Source: an uncultured Roseburia sp.
GTDB lineage: Bacteria > Bacillota > Clostridia > Lachnospirales > Lachnospiraceae
DNA: 64,000 nucleotides
Reading direction: 5' to 3'
Assembly: GCA_947642555.1 (NCBI GenBank)
Contig: CANRSX010000018.1
Span: 1-64,000, forward strand
The translations under genes were made by a program, and so were the position numbers. Of the stretch, positions 53,905-61,340 are shown in pieces. Positions within the stretch are counted from its first letter, which is position 1. Each line of letters starts with the position of its first letter. The notes beneath the pieces were generated by a model. The model was not told where the DNA came from and searched no databases. It saw nothing but the letters and a program-made list of their open reading frames with translations.

Positions 53905-53934
53905 TTGAAGTCATGACGCATTTTGATATATAAT
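53905..53934 (+). promoter_or_regulatory. promoter of the araC-family gene
   Basis: TTGAAG (53905-53910), an 18-bp spacer and a perfect TATAAT (53929-53934). Transcription would begin near 53941, at the first bases of structured repeat copy C. The TGCTA...TAGCA inverted repeat nearby (about 53841-53857) may be an operator of the divergent pair. Confidence 0.6.
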
Positions 53935-53937
53935 GAA

Positions 53938-54098
53938 AAAGTTCAGCCAGTCGGAATCGTATGGGTGAAAATCGTGCTCGCACGAATTTTCATCCATCGG
54001 TTTCGACTGAGGGAGCTTCCGTATATGAGCAAAAATAAGCTGCGTCAGCAGCAGAGAGCGCGTCAGCGCGATTTTGCGAATGGCGCGGGCTGAACTTT
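53938..54098. repeat. structured intergenic repeat, copy C
   Basis: A 161-bp element with perfect 11-bp inverted ends, AAAGTTCAGCC and GGCTGAACTTT. AGTCG pairs with CGACT and encloses a stem of about 17 bp (ATGGGTGAAAATCGTGC-TC-GC...). Then come GAGGGAGCTTCCG, TATATGAGC, GCTGC-GTCA-GCAGC, CGCG-TCAG-CGCG and TTTTGCGAATGG. It matches copies A and B in order and orientation, but lacks the CATATGCC-TGT-GGCAT hairpin. It fills most of the predicted 5' leader of the downstream araC-family gene. Confidence 0.85.
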
Positions 54099-54131
54099 AA
54101 CTTTTACCGAAGACCAGAACGGAGGTATCTT

Positions 54132-54980
54132 ATGAGCGAAGTGATTTTTTCTGTCTTTCCAAGTGAAAATTTTGTCGACCTCGGTCTCTACCAGTACGGC
54201 TGGGAGCAGTGCGATCCCTCTCACTCCTTCGGCCCGGCCGCCAGAAACCACTATCTCTTCCACTACTGCCTTTCCGGCACCGGGACACTCTATGCGGAAA
54301 ATTCCAAAGGAGAGTCCGTCACGTATCAGATCAAAAGCGGCCAGGGGTTTCTGCTTTTTCCGCATCAGATCTGCACCTATATCGCGGATCGTGAGCTTCC
54401 CTGGGAATATGTCTGGCTGGAATTCGACGGGCTGCGCGCAAAAGAGACGGTTGAGCTCGCAGGCTTAAGCAGAGATCAGCCGGTGTATAAAACGCGCTAT
54501 AAGGATATTGCGGAAGCCATGAAAAACGAGATGCTCTATCTCGTAAACCACAGAGACGAATCCCCGTTTCACCTGATCGGACATCTCTATCTGTTTATTG
54601 ACAGTTTTGTCCGCTCCTGCGCGTCGACCAATATTCGGCACGAAAACAGTCTGCGCGATTTTTATATAAAGGAAGCAATCTCCTACATCGAGCAGAATTT
54701 TCAGAACGACATCTCCGTGGAGGATATCGCCGCGACCTGCGGCTTAAACCGGAGCTATTTCGGAAAGATTTTTCATGAGACAATGGGAAAGTCCCCGCAG
54801 GAATTTTTAATCTCCTACCGCATGACAAAGGCCGCCGAGCTCTTAAAGCTCACCGGCCTCTCCATCGCGGATATCGGGAACGCAGTCGGTTACCCGAACC
54901 AGCTGCACTTCTCCCGGGCGTTTAAAAATGTGTACGGAATCTCGCCGCGGCAGTGGCGGTATGAGCATGGGGGGAGTTAA
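54132..54980 (+). CDS. AraC-family transcriptional regulator
   Basis: A 282-residue regulator with an N-terminal cupin-like sugar-sensing domain (HYCLSGTGTLY, SGQGFLLFPHQICTY) and two helix-turn-helix motifs at the end: ISVEDIAATCGLNRSYFGKIFHE and GLSIADIGNAVGYPNQLHFSRAFKN. It is divergent from the alpha-galactoside operon, and most likely activates it, as MsmR-type regulators do. GGAGG precedes the ATG. Its last 168 bases are repeated at 55267-55434. Confidence 0.93.
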   Translation: MSEVIFSVFPSENFVDLGLYQYGWEQCDPSHSFGPAARNHYLFHYCLSGTGTLYAENSKGESVTYQIKSGQGFLLFPHQICTYIADRELPWEYVWLEFDGLRAKETVELAGLSRDQPVYKTRYKDIAEAMKNEMLYLVNHRDESPFHLIGHLYLFIDSFVRSCASTNIRHENSLRDFYIKEAISYIEQNFQNDISVEDIAATCGLNRSYFGKIFHETMGKSPQEFLISYRMTKAAELLKLTGLSIADIGNAVGYPNQLHFSRAFKNVYGISPRQWRYEHGGS

Positions 54981-55001
54981 AAAAAGCTTGAAACAATGTG
55001 C

Positions 55002-55031
55002 TTTACACCGTTCAGACAATCCTTTATAATA
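55002..55031 (+). promoter_or_regulatory. promoter of 58-residue gene
   Basis: TTTACA (55002-55007), an 18-bp spacer and a perfect TATAAT (55026-55031), about 50 bp before the ATG of the small gene. Confidence 0.75.
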
Positions 55032-55082
55032 AACGTGTAGCAGTATATACTGACAGCAGACAATCAAAAAGGCGGTGAAAGG

Positions 55083-55259
55083 ATGGTACAGGAAATGACA
55101 CTTGATGAATTAAAACAGGTCACAATCGATTATTACGTAAATCTGCAGCGTATTAAAAAAGCTGACACCGGCAACAATCCCGAATTAGAATATCAGTTAA
55201 AGATTTACAAAAACAAACTTGCCTCTTTGGGGATTCCGTCTGAAGAATACGAGATGTAA
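55083..55259 (+). CDS. 58-residue protein of unknown function
   Basis: A short gene with its own promoter and a GGTGAAAGG site before the ATG. The product is charged and probably helical: it starts MVQEMTLDELKQVTIDYY, continues through a Lys/Asn-rich middle (KKADTGNNPELEYQLKIY) and ends GIPSEEYEM. No signal peptide or membrane segment. I do not recognise a family. It lies between the araC-family gene and a 168-bp duplicate of that gene's end, so it may have been carried in by a duplication event. Confidence 0.7.
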   Translation: MVQEMTLDELKQVTIDYYVNLQRIKKADTGNNPELEYQLKIYKNKLASLGIPSEEYEM

Positions 55260-55266
55260 TCCGACT

Positions 55267-55434
55267 TCCTGCCGCATGACAAAGGCCGCCGGGCTCTTAA
55301 AGCTCACCGGCCTCTCCATCGCGGATATCGGGAACGCAGTCGGTTACCCGAACCAGCTGCACTTCTCCCGGGCGTTTAAAAATGTGTACGGGATCTCACC
55401 GAGGCAGTGGCGGTGTGAGCATGGGGGGAGTTAA
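55267..55434 (+). pseudogene. duplicated 3' end of the araC-family gene
   Basis: These 168 bases repeat 54813-54980 with about six differences. They encode the last 55 residues of the regulator (MTKAAGLLKLTGLSIADIGN onward), including the second helix-turn-helix, and the same stop. There is no proper start or ribosome site, so it is a fragment. Its final bases overlap the stop codon of the converging GH3 gene. Confidence 0.92.
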
Positions 55435-57830
55435 AAGACCTCCGCATAAAATCCCCTGGTCTTCCCCTCCACATACGCGTCCGCCGTCACACGGAAGGTA
55501 TCGGTAAATTTCAAATCCACGGAGGAGCTGCCCACGGATACCTCATACTCACCGGCCTCGATCTTCCAGCGCATCGTACAATCCAGAAACGCCAGCTGTC
55601 CCGGCTTCACGCGGAAGGTGAGCTCCCGCTTCTCTCCCGGCGCGAGATGAATCCTCTTAAAACCGGCCAGCTCTAAGACCGGACGGCTCATGCTGGCGCA
55701 GAGATCCCGGATGTAGAGCTGTATCACCTCATCCCCGGCGCACGCTCCGGTATTTTCCACCGTCACATGAATCACCGGTGCTTCTCCCGGCCAAAGCTCC
55801 TTTTTCTCCAGTGAAAATTCTGTGTAGTCAAACGTCGTGTAGGAAAGCCCGTGCCCGAAATAATACCGCGGCGCGTGCGGGCAGTCCACATAATCCGGGA
55901 ACGCGATGCTCCCCTGCTGGTGCCAGGAGGAGTTATTTTTATGGTTGTAGTATATTGGAATCTGTCCCGCATGCCGCGCGACGGTCACCGGCAGCTTTCC
56001 GCCCGGATTATACTCCCCGGTCAGCGCGGCAGCAATGGCCTCCGCCCCGCCCTCCGCCGGGTTCCAGGCCTCAAGGATCGCATCCGCATACCGGTCCGCG
56101 GCGTCGCTGGAGATGGCCCTGCCGTTAAAATGCACAGCTGCCACCGGTTTGTGTAACGCGCCCAGCTTTTCAAGAAACGCCTCCTGGCAGACCGGCAGAT
56201 TGATGTCCGACGCGTCGATGCCCTCTCCCATGGAGGCAATGGAGCTGGTACCGTGCTTGCCTCCCAGGGTCACGATCACAAGATCCGCCTCCTTCGCCAG
56301 CGCAAGGGCCTCCTCATGACCGGACAAATCATCACCGGCAAAGGGATAGCCGTACGCCCAGTCAGTCTGCACATCCGGCAGCTTCTCCCGCAGCGCATCC
56401 AGCAGACTCTTCACCCCGGGATTCTGCCGGCGCAGCACCTCCCAGAACGCCTCCTGATCCGCCTGGATCGGGGTTCCCGGTATGGTCTCCATCTCCACCG
56501 CCTTTCCGTTCTTTGTGGCGTCGATGCCTGCCATGGTGGAGATTGCGGCAACTTCTCCCTCCGCCATGGAAAAATGGGTGTATCCACCGTAATAAATCTT
56601 CGGATCCGCCGCATGACAGCCGATCACCGCGATCTTTTTCACATCCTTTGCAATCGGAAGCACGCCCGTATTTTTTAACAGCACCAGCGACTCCTTTGCC
56701 GCGTCAAGCGCCGTCTCTTTATCTCCTTCCCGGAAAAACACGCACCGTAACTCCTCCCCGGTCAGGGCGTACGGATGCTCGAACAGCCCCATCCTAAACT
56801 TCGTCTCCAGCACACGCAGTACTGCCTGATCGAGCACACGGATATCCGCGCTCCCCTCCGCAAACCGTGCGAGCAGCTTCTCATCATAACAGCACATCAT
56901 CGGCAGCTCCACATCCATCCCGGCCTCCATCGCGCGAAGCCCCGCGTCCGTCCGGCTCTCCGCCGCCCGCTGCACCGTATAAATATTTTCGATGGCCCCG
57001 TAATCCGACACGGCGATCCCGTCAAATCCCATCTCCTCCCGTAACAGACCTGTCAGGATCTCTACAGTTGACGATACCGGCTGCCCGTTGATCGTGTTGT
57101 AACAGGGCATCACGCCACGCAGACCGCCCTCTGTGATGGCTGCCTGGAAGGGTTTCGCATAGATCTCCCGCAGCTGACGCTCTGAGATGTCGCACTCCGT
57201 CCCGTGGATTCCGCCGATGGAGGCATGAAACCCCAGGAAATGCTTTGCCACGCCCTCGGTGCGCATGCCGCCCTCGTCCGTTCCCTGGAGCCCTTTCACA
57301 TACGCAGTTCCCATCGCCGCCGCAAGCGCGGGATCCTCCCCGTAGGTCTCACCCTGCCTGCCCATGCGGGCATCTCTTGAAATATCAAGCACCGGCGCTA
57401 AGGTCTCGGACACGCCGATGGCCCGTTCCTGCCTGCCGACGATTTCACCGACGCGCTCCTCAAGCGCCGGATCCCAGGAGGAAGCCCGTCCGATCCCGGA
57501 GGGAAAACTGGTCGCCCCCTGGATATACGCGCCGCAGAGCCCCTCCATATGAAAGATCGCCGGGATGTGATGTTCGCTTTTACGCATCACGATATCCTGA
57601 ATCTCACGCTGAAACTCTGCCCCTTCCTCCAGTGTCTTTAGCCCGCGCATCTGCAGGCAGCTGATGTGACCGGCCCCCTGCGGAAAATCCCGCTCCAACG
57701 TCTCATACGCCCCTTTCTGCGCCGGCGGAAAACAAATCAGCTGGGAAAGCTTCTCCTCCAGGCTCATCTGCGAGAGCAGCAGTTCGGCACGCCGTGCCGG
57801 GGATAAGTTCGTGTTCATGTATTCCTTCAT
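55431..57830 (-). CDS. GH3 beta-glycosidase
   Basis: A 799-residue cytoplasmic enzyme, from the ATG at 57830 (GGAGGAA upstream; an in-frame ATG at 57941 would run through the antisense RNA promoter). It has the GH3 barrel with the nucleophile in GIAVSDYGAI (Asp276), then the alpha/beta sandwich domain and a C-terminal fibronectin-III-like domain (HVTVENTGACAGDEVIQLYI). Beta-glucosidase or beta-xylosidase activity fits; the EGLCGAYIQGATSFP and GETYGEDPALAAAMG blocks resemble the xylan-active group. It is a single gene converging on the araC fragment. Confidence 0.92.
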   Translation of the reverse strand: MKEYMNTNLSPARRAELLLSQMSLEEKLSQLICFPPAQKGAYETLERDFPQGAGHISCLQMRGLKTLEEGAEFQREIQDIVMRKSEHHIPAIFHMEGLCGAYIQGATSFPSGIGRASSWDPALEERVGEIVGRQERAIGVSETLAPVLDISRDARMGRQGETYGEDPALAAAMGTAYVKGLQGTDEGGMRTEGVAKHFLGFHASIGGIHGTECDISERQLREIYAKPFQAAITEGGLRGVMPCYNTINGQPVSSTVEILTGLLREEMGFDGIAVSDYGAIENIYTVQRAAESRTDAGLRAMEAGMDVELPMMCCYDEKLLARFAEGSADIRVLDQAVLRVLETKFRMGLFEHPYALTGEELRCVFFREGDKETALDAAKESLVLLKNTGVLPIAKDVKKIAVIGCHAADPKIYYGGYTHFSMAEGEVAAISTMAGIDATKNGKAVEMETIPGTPIQADQEAFWEVLRRQNPGVKSLLDALREKLPDVQTDWAYGYPFAGDDLSGHEEALALAKEADLVIVTLGGKHGTSSIASMGEGIDASDINLPVCQEAFLEKLGALHKPVAAVHFNGRAISSDAADRYADAILEAWNPAEGGAEAIAAALTGEYNPGGKLPVTVARHAGQIPIYYNHKNNSSWHQQGSIAFPDYVDCPHAPRYYFGHGLSYTTFDYTEFSLEKKELWPGEAPVIHVTVENTGACAGDEVIQLYIRDLCASMSRPVLELAGFKRIHLAPGEKRELTFRVKPGQLAFLDCTMRWKIEAGEYEVSVGSSSVDLKFTDTFRVTADAYVEGKTRGFYAEVF

Positions 57831-57886
57831 TTTGTTCCTCCATTCTGACTCATTCTGACTTTTCCTGTTACAGCCAGAAAAAGCAC

Positions 57887-57915
57887 TTGAACCTGATGAA
57901 TCGCTGTGGTATGAT
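57887..57915 (+). promoter_or_regulatory. promoter of type I antitoxin RNA
   Basis: TTGAAC (57887-57892), a 17-bp spacer and TATGAT (57910-57915) on the plus strand, giving a start near 57922. Confidence 0.65.
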
Positions 57916-57921
57916 ACATTA

Positions 57922-58013
57922 TAGAAGGAGCAACCGCCCACAAAGTGGTTGACCTCCCGGTTTGGCTATATAAGCCTACCTGTTTAGGGCAAGAAACAAG
58001 GTAGGCTTATTTA
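57922..58013 (+). ncRNA. predicted type I antitoxin RNA
   Basis: A roughly 90-nt RNA predicted from the promoter at 57887-57915 to the terminator hairpin at 57971-58009. It runs against the toxin transcript and shares the terminator with it. ACCTCCC at 57952-57958 is complementary to the GGGAGGT ribosome site of the toxin (58118-58112), so the RNA could both pair with the toxin 3' end and cover its ribosome site, as RNA II does for Fst. Confidence 0.65.
57971..58009. terminator. bidirectional terminator of the type I toxin-antitoxin locus
   Basis: TAAGCCTACC (57971-57980) pairs with GGTAGGCTTA (58000-58009), with TTATTT beyond it on the plus strand and a T-rich side on the minus strand. Confidence 0.85.
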
Positions 58014-58103
58014 TTTGCGCTTAGTCCTATCTATGTAGGTAAGCAATGCGATCAGAAACGAACCGCCTATAAACAGCAGGCTGAAAACTTCGTATGTACT
58101 CAT
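58011..58103 (-). CDS. holin-like type I toxin (30 residues)
   Basis: A 30-residue peptide: a short polar start MSTYEVFSL, one membrane helix (about 8-24) and a basic end DRTKRK. This is the pattern of the putative holin-like toxin family (Fst/TxpA-like type I toxins) found in Firmicutes. A very strong GGGAGGTGG site lies 6 bases before the ATG. A CCTCCC in the long 5' leader (about 58189-58194, minus strand) can hide that site. The antitoxin RNA is encoded opposite its 3' end. Such toxins insert into the membrane when the RNA is lost. Confidence 0.82.
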   Translation of the reverse strand: MSTYEVFSLLFIGGSFLIALLTYIDRTKRK

Positions 58104-58224
58104 TTCGCACCACCTCCCTCTTCCTGTATTTCCCATGACGGGATCATGCCGAAGGGCCTCGCGGCGAATGCCGCTTCAGAAAGGTCGGGAGGCTACCACC
58201 TTGTAACACGGTTACTCAGTTAGC

Positions 58225-58253
58225 ATATTAACACATATCCATATTTTCTACAA
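58225..58253 (-). promoter_or_regulatory. candidate promoter of toxin mRNA
   Basis: On the minus strand TTGTAG (58253-58248), a 17-bp spacer and TAATAT (58230-58225), giving a leader of about 115 nt that carries hairpins. The -35 is weak. Confidence 0.45.
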
Positions 58254-58352
58254 TCATCCTTCAAATTTCTGGTAATAGTTCACAATCATTTTCATACCGA
58301 ATGCTACGACTCTCTGACCGCCAGCACCGCTATTCCTTTTTTCTCTATAACC

Positions 58353-58640
58353 TCACTCCTTCACGCCGCCCAGCGTAATTCCCTTCACAAAGTACTTTTG
58401 GAAAAAGGGATACGCGATGACAACCGGCAGGATCCCGACCACCGCAATCGCCATACGGATTGTCGTGGACGGCAGATCCGCCGTGCTCGCTGTGATCATC
58501 TGGGAACTGGAGGATCTTAAAATCGACTGGATATTCTCGTTTATGTTATTGAGAATATTCTGAATCGTATACAACCTCGCCCCGTCACGCTTCGACAGAT
58601 AATACAGTCCGTTCGTCCAGAATTTATCCCATATCAGTCT
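58353..58640 (-). pseudogene. C-terminal fragment of LplC/YtcP-type sugar ABC permease
   Basis: The last 80-90 residues of a permease of the LplC group: DGARLYTIQNILNNINENIQ, then the SSTIRM-like block, PVVIAYPFFQKYFVKGITLG and GGVKE. Normal members have about 300 residues with an EAA loop, which is missing here. The frame is open to 58727, but the upstream 30 residues do not look like the family, so it is a truncated relic. No partner genes remain. Confidence 0.82.
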
Positions 58641-58716
58641 CCTTTCCTCAGCTGTCATGCATCGCGTTTCTATCGCATCGCTTCGCCATACCGTCAGATT
58701 ATAAAAAGAAAAAGTG

Positions 58717-58757
58717 GCCTGCACCATACCGGTATCAAACCCCTTTTTTATCAGATC
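58717..58757. repeat. GC-box repeat, copy 1 (copy 2 at 60367-60410)
   Basis: About 42 bases, GCCTGCACCATACCGGTATC followed by a poly-T run and TCAGATCAAAC, recur at 60367-60410 with small changes. In each case the repeat lies just upstream (minus strand) of a broken gene, and the second copy forms a terminator-like hairpin. Confidence 0.65.
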
Positions 58758-59748
58758 AAACTCTTTTCTTCCTTACCTCATCAATCATCTTCTGCCCGCA
58801 TTCCGCGATCGCCATGATATCCTCATCCGGCATTCCGCGGCGCAGCATATTTCCCACAATCCGCTCCGTCTTCTCATCCATTCCAAGAGAGCGGCCCTCG
58901 CTTAAGCCCTTCTCCATACTCTCCTCCATGATCTTCCTGATCGCTGTACACATATCGATCCTGCCGTCCTTTCTGTAATAATCCTTCTTCCCGATCAGCT
59001 CCTGCGCATTCGTGCAGCATGTCACCACATCAAACGCATCCTCTTCCATCTCCTGATAATACGGATCCTGATTCACCAGGGCAAGAAGCTCCTTCTCATC
59101 CTCCGCACACCGTATGAAGTCAAACACCTGCCGGATATCCGTCCGGAAGACACCGGTGTCCTTCCACTTCCGGATCTCAATCAGGTTGATCCGGTAGTCC
59201 GGCGTCACACGTCTGAGCTCTTCTGGCATATCGGCAAAATCCAGCATTCCGTGCAGTGATTCCGGTCCGTCCCATGCCGTTTCCCCGCTGTAAAGAATGA
59301 ATGTCACAACCGGATGCAGCCTGCTGTCTTTCCGAAAGCCGTAGAGATATTCTCCCGCACCAAGCCCCCCGGCCTGTTTTCTGACCTGCTTACGGATCCC
59401 TGCCGCCTGCTTCTCATATTCCCCAACATCATACGCCAGGCTGCGCAGCGGAATGGAATAATCAATGGTCTTTTGATTCTCGATTCCGATCACCGCAAAG
59501 TTCACCCCGAAGGCTGCCTTCCGTATTGCATCGCGTATTCTGTTCCTTTTCCGCAGTCCGCTTTTCCTGCCTCCTGCGGGCCTGCCCGTCTGCAGTCTGT
59601 GGCTTCGGAAGAATCCCGTCTGCGTGTCCAGCTCCTGCAGATCCGTCTCTGATACCACCGGACTGCCTGTAAAGACGATCCCGTTGATCAGATCCGCGTA
59701 CCGGCCGTTATCCGCAAAGAATTCTTTCCATCCTGTGTCCTGATTCAT
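58756..59748 (-). CDS. Rpn family PD-(D/E)XK nuclease/transposase-like protein
   Basis: A 330-residue protein of the Rpn (recombination-promoting nuclease, formerly transposase_31) family. FAVIGIENQKTIDYSIPLRS near 84-103 holds the E-x-Q of the PD-(D/E)XK core; the preceding Asp is less obvious. VVTFILYSGETAWDGPESLH and a Glu/Met-rich end with MEESMEKGLSEGRSLGMDEK are typical. Members cut DNA and promote RecA-independent recombination; several are now viewed as defence or toxin proteins. It lies in a decayed region between two gene relics. Confidence 0.85.
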   Translation of the reverse strand: MNQDTGWKEFFADNGRYADLINGIVFTGSPVVSETDLQELDTQTGFFRSHRLQTGRPAGGRKSGLRKRNRIRDAIRKAAFGVNFAVIGIENQKTIDYSIPLRSLAYDVGEYEKQAAGIRKQVRKQAGGLGAGEYLYGFRKDSRLHPVVTFILYSGETAWDGPESLHGMLDFADMPEELRRVTPDYRINLIEIRKWKDTGVFRTDIRQVFDFIRCAEDEKELLALVNQDPYYQEMEEDAFDVVTCCTNAQELIGKKDYYRKDGRIDMCTAIRKIMEESMEKGLSEGRSLGMDEKTERIVGNMLRRGMPDEDIMAIAECGQKMIDEVRKKRV

Positions 59749-60019
59749 CTCCTCTTCCTCCTGTACCGCGCAGGAGCTCTTTGGAAACCCCTGCTTTTTT
59801 GTGTGAATAAAAGCATGAATTTCCCGACTGGTGACGGCCCGCAGACGAACTACTGCCGGTCACATAGATATGACAGATGACGGGGATATCCCCGAAACAC
59901 AGAAAACCGGTATGATTTTCTGCAATATAGAAAATATGCTTTGACCTGACTATAATACTCTCAGAAGCATATTTCAAGCTTTTCATTTTTATTTGTTACA
60001 AATTACCAGAAAACTGGTG
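59749..60019. other. intergenic region with palindromes
   Basis: No gene is seen. The region holds a perfect palindrome CGGGGATATCCCCG (59881-59894), an inverted repeat AAATATGCTT (59932-59941) with AAGCATATTT (59965-59974), and a GTGACGGC...GCCGGTCAC pair. They may be operator sites for the Rpn gene or relics of a lost element. Confidence 0.5.
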
Positions 60020-60387
60020 TCATCCCTTCTTCCCGTAATTCACCGGGCTGCACCCGTAATATTTCTTAAACGCATTGGAAAACCCGGCCGCGCTCTGATA
60101 GCCGGTCTGCAGCGCGACAGCCTCCACTCCCAGCCGGCCGGATTCCGCTCCCCGTCATAGCGAAGGAGCATGTCCCAGAGATCCGCCACCAGTTGTCCCT
60201 TCCCGTCCGAATTTCCGTACACCACGCCGTCCCGCCGGTCCGGGAAATAATAAAAATAGCCGTCCGCCCCGTCCGCTGTCTCCGCCATATTTTTCAGACG
60301 GTAAAAAAACTTCATCCGGTTCTTTTTTACAGTATACTCCGCTTTTATCATATCATCAAAAAGAAGCCTGCGCCATACCGGCATCAA
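60020..60387 (-). pseudogene. decayed AraC-family regulator
   Basis: The minus strand encodes the last 35-40 residues of an AraC helix-turn-helix (GRLGVEAVALQTGYQSAAGFS, then NAFKKYYGCSPVNYG) ending at a TGA at 60022-60020. Upstream, a different frame reads protein-like sequence (GYFYYFPDRRDGVVYGNSDG) to about 60387. The two frames join near 60140, so there is a frameshift or deletion, and the first helix-turn-helix is missing. It is a relic. Confidence 0.75.
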
Positions 60388-60398
60388 GCTTCTTTTTT
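60356..60398. terminator. terminator of spoIIIA operon
   Basis: AAGAAGC (60361-60367) pairs with GCTTCTT (60388-60394) around an inner GCC-ATACC-GGC hairpin, with T-runs on both strands. On the minus strand it follows spoIIIAH. Confidence 0.6.
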
Positions 60399-60414
60399 GT
60401 CAGATCAAACCGTT

Positions 60415-60452
60415 GTCCCCCGGCCGTTCCTCTGTCGGACCGGCCGGGGGAC
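60415..60452. other. strong GC hairpin after spoIIIAH
   Basis: GTCCCCCGGCCG (60415-60426) and CGGCCGGGGGAC (60441-60452) form a perfect 12-bp stem. There is no U-tract directly after it on either strand; it may protect the spoIIIA mRNA end ahead of the terminator. Confidence 0.7.
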
Positions 60453-60488
60453 ATGCTCCCTGTCTCTATGTAGCTGTGATTCTATTCC

Positions 60489-61340
60489 TCACTCCTGCGC
60501 CGTATTGTCAATCACGATCGGCGTGATAATAATATTTTCCGCGGAGACATTTGTCTTTCTCTTTACGATGTCCTCGACCTGCGCGCGCTTCGCGTCCGTC
60601 ACCTCGCCCATATTTAAGACGACGTCGCAGCTGTCGTCCGTGATACTCACCACCACATCGGTAAAGCCCTTTGCCTCTAAAAGCATCTCCGCAGCGGCCT
60701 CCCGCTCCGCGATATCCGTCATCGCGATCATCTTATTCACAGCGTCCTGCTTTAATCCCTCGGCGATCGTCGTGTTATTTACGATCTCTAAGAGCGCTTC
60801 CTTGTTCTTCGAGCGGATCTGCTCACGGTTTAATTTCATCTCCGCCGCATAGTCGAGATTTGCCACCGATGTGCTTGTGAGTACAGCCTCTCCCGGATTC
60901 TCCACGCCTTCCACGCCGGACGCGTCCGCCACGACATCCCCGGTCCCTGCCGCGTCTGTACCTGCAACGTCAGTTCCTGCCGTGTCTGTTCCTGCAACGT
61001 CAGTTCCTGCCGTGTCTGTTCCTGCTGCAACATCGGCCGGCTCACCCGCGGTATCCGCGAACTCCAGCGGATTCTCCGCCCCCGCTGCCGCGGTATCCGC
61101 AGTCTGCGTATCTCCCGTCTGAGCCAGCTCCTCACCGGTTCCCTCGTCCGTAAAAATCTCTCCCTCCATCAGCGCGTCGTCCGAAATCTCATAATCCAGA
61201 TTCATATTGTCCGCGTTTGCGCTCGCCGCGATGTCTTCATCCTCAATGTTGTTGTTCATGTAGCTGAAATACCCGGCTACCGCAATCATAAGTGCCAGCG
61301 CTGTGATGATCAGCTGGTTTTTCCGAAATATTTTTTTCAC
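60489..61340 (-). CDS. spoIIIAH: stage III sporulation protein AH
   Basis: A mother-cell membrane protein (283 residues) whose outer domain meets SpoIIQ across the intermembrane space and forms the feeding channel to the forespore. The start is GTG at 61340 after AAGGAGG; upstream in-frame sequence is not used. One helix at about 9-28 is followed by an acidic linker with repeats of a ten-residue Ala-Gly-Thr-Asp-rich unit (two exact 30-bp DNA copies at 60961-61020). The C-terminal YscJ/FliF-like ring domain follows (LNREQIRSKNKEALLEIVNN onward). It overlaps spoIIIAG by four bases. Confidence 0.92.
   Translation of the reverse strand: MKKIFRKNQLIITALALMIAVAGYFSYMNNNIEDEDIAASANADNMNLDYEISDDALMEGEIFTDEGTGEELAQTGDTQTADTAAAGAENPLEFADTAGEPADVAAGTDTAGTDVAGTDTAGTDVAGTDAAGTGDVVADASGVEGVENPGEAVLTSTSVANLDYAAEMKLNREQIRSKNKEALLEIVNNTTIAEGLKQDAVNKMIAMTDIAEREAAAEMLLEAKGFTDVVVSITDDSCDVVLNMGEVTDAKRAQVEDIVKRKTNVSAENIIITPIVIDNTAQE

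Noticed and set aside
55219-55434. 71-codon helix-turn-helix protein
   Set aside because: Its first 15 codons lie out of frame over the 58-residue gene and the rest is the duplicated araC end; no ribosome site.
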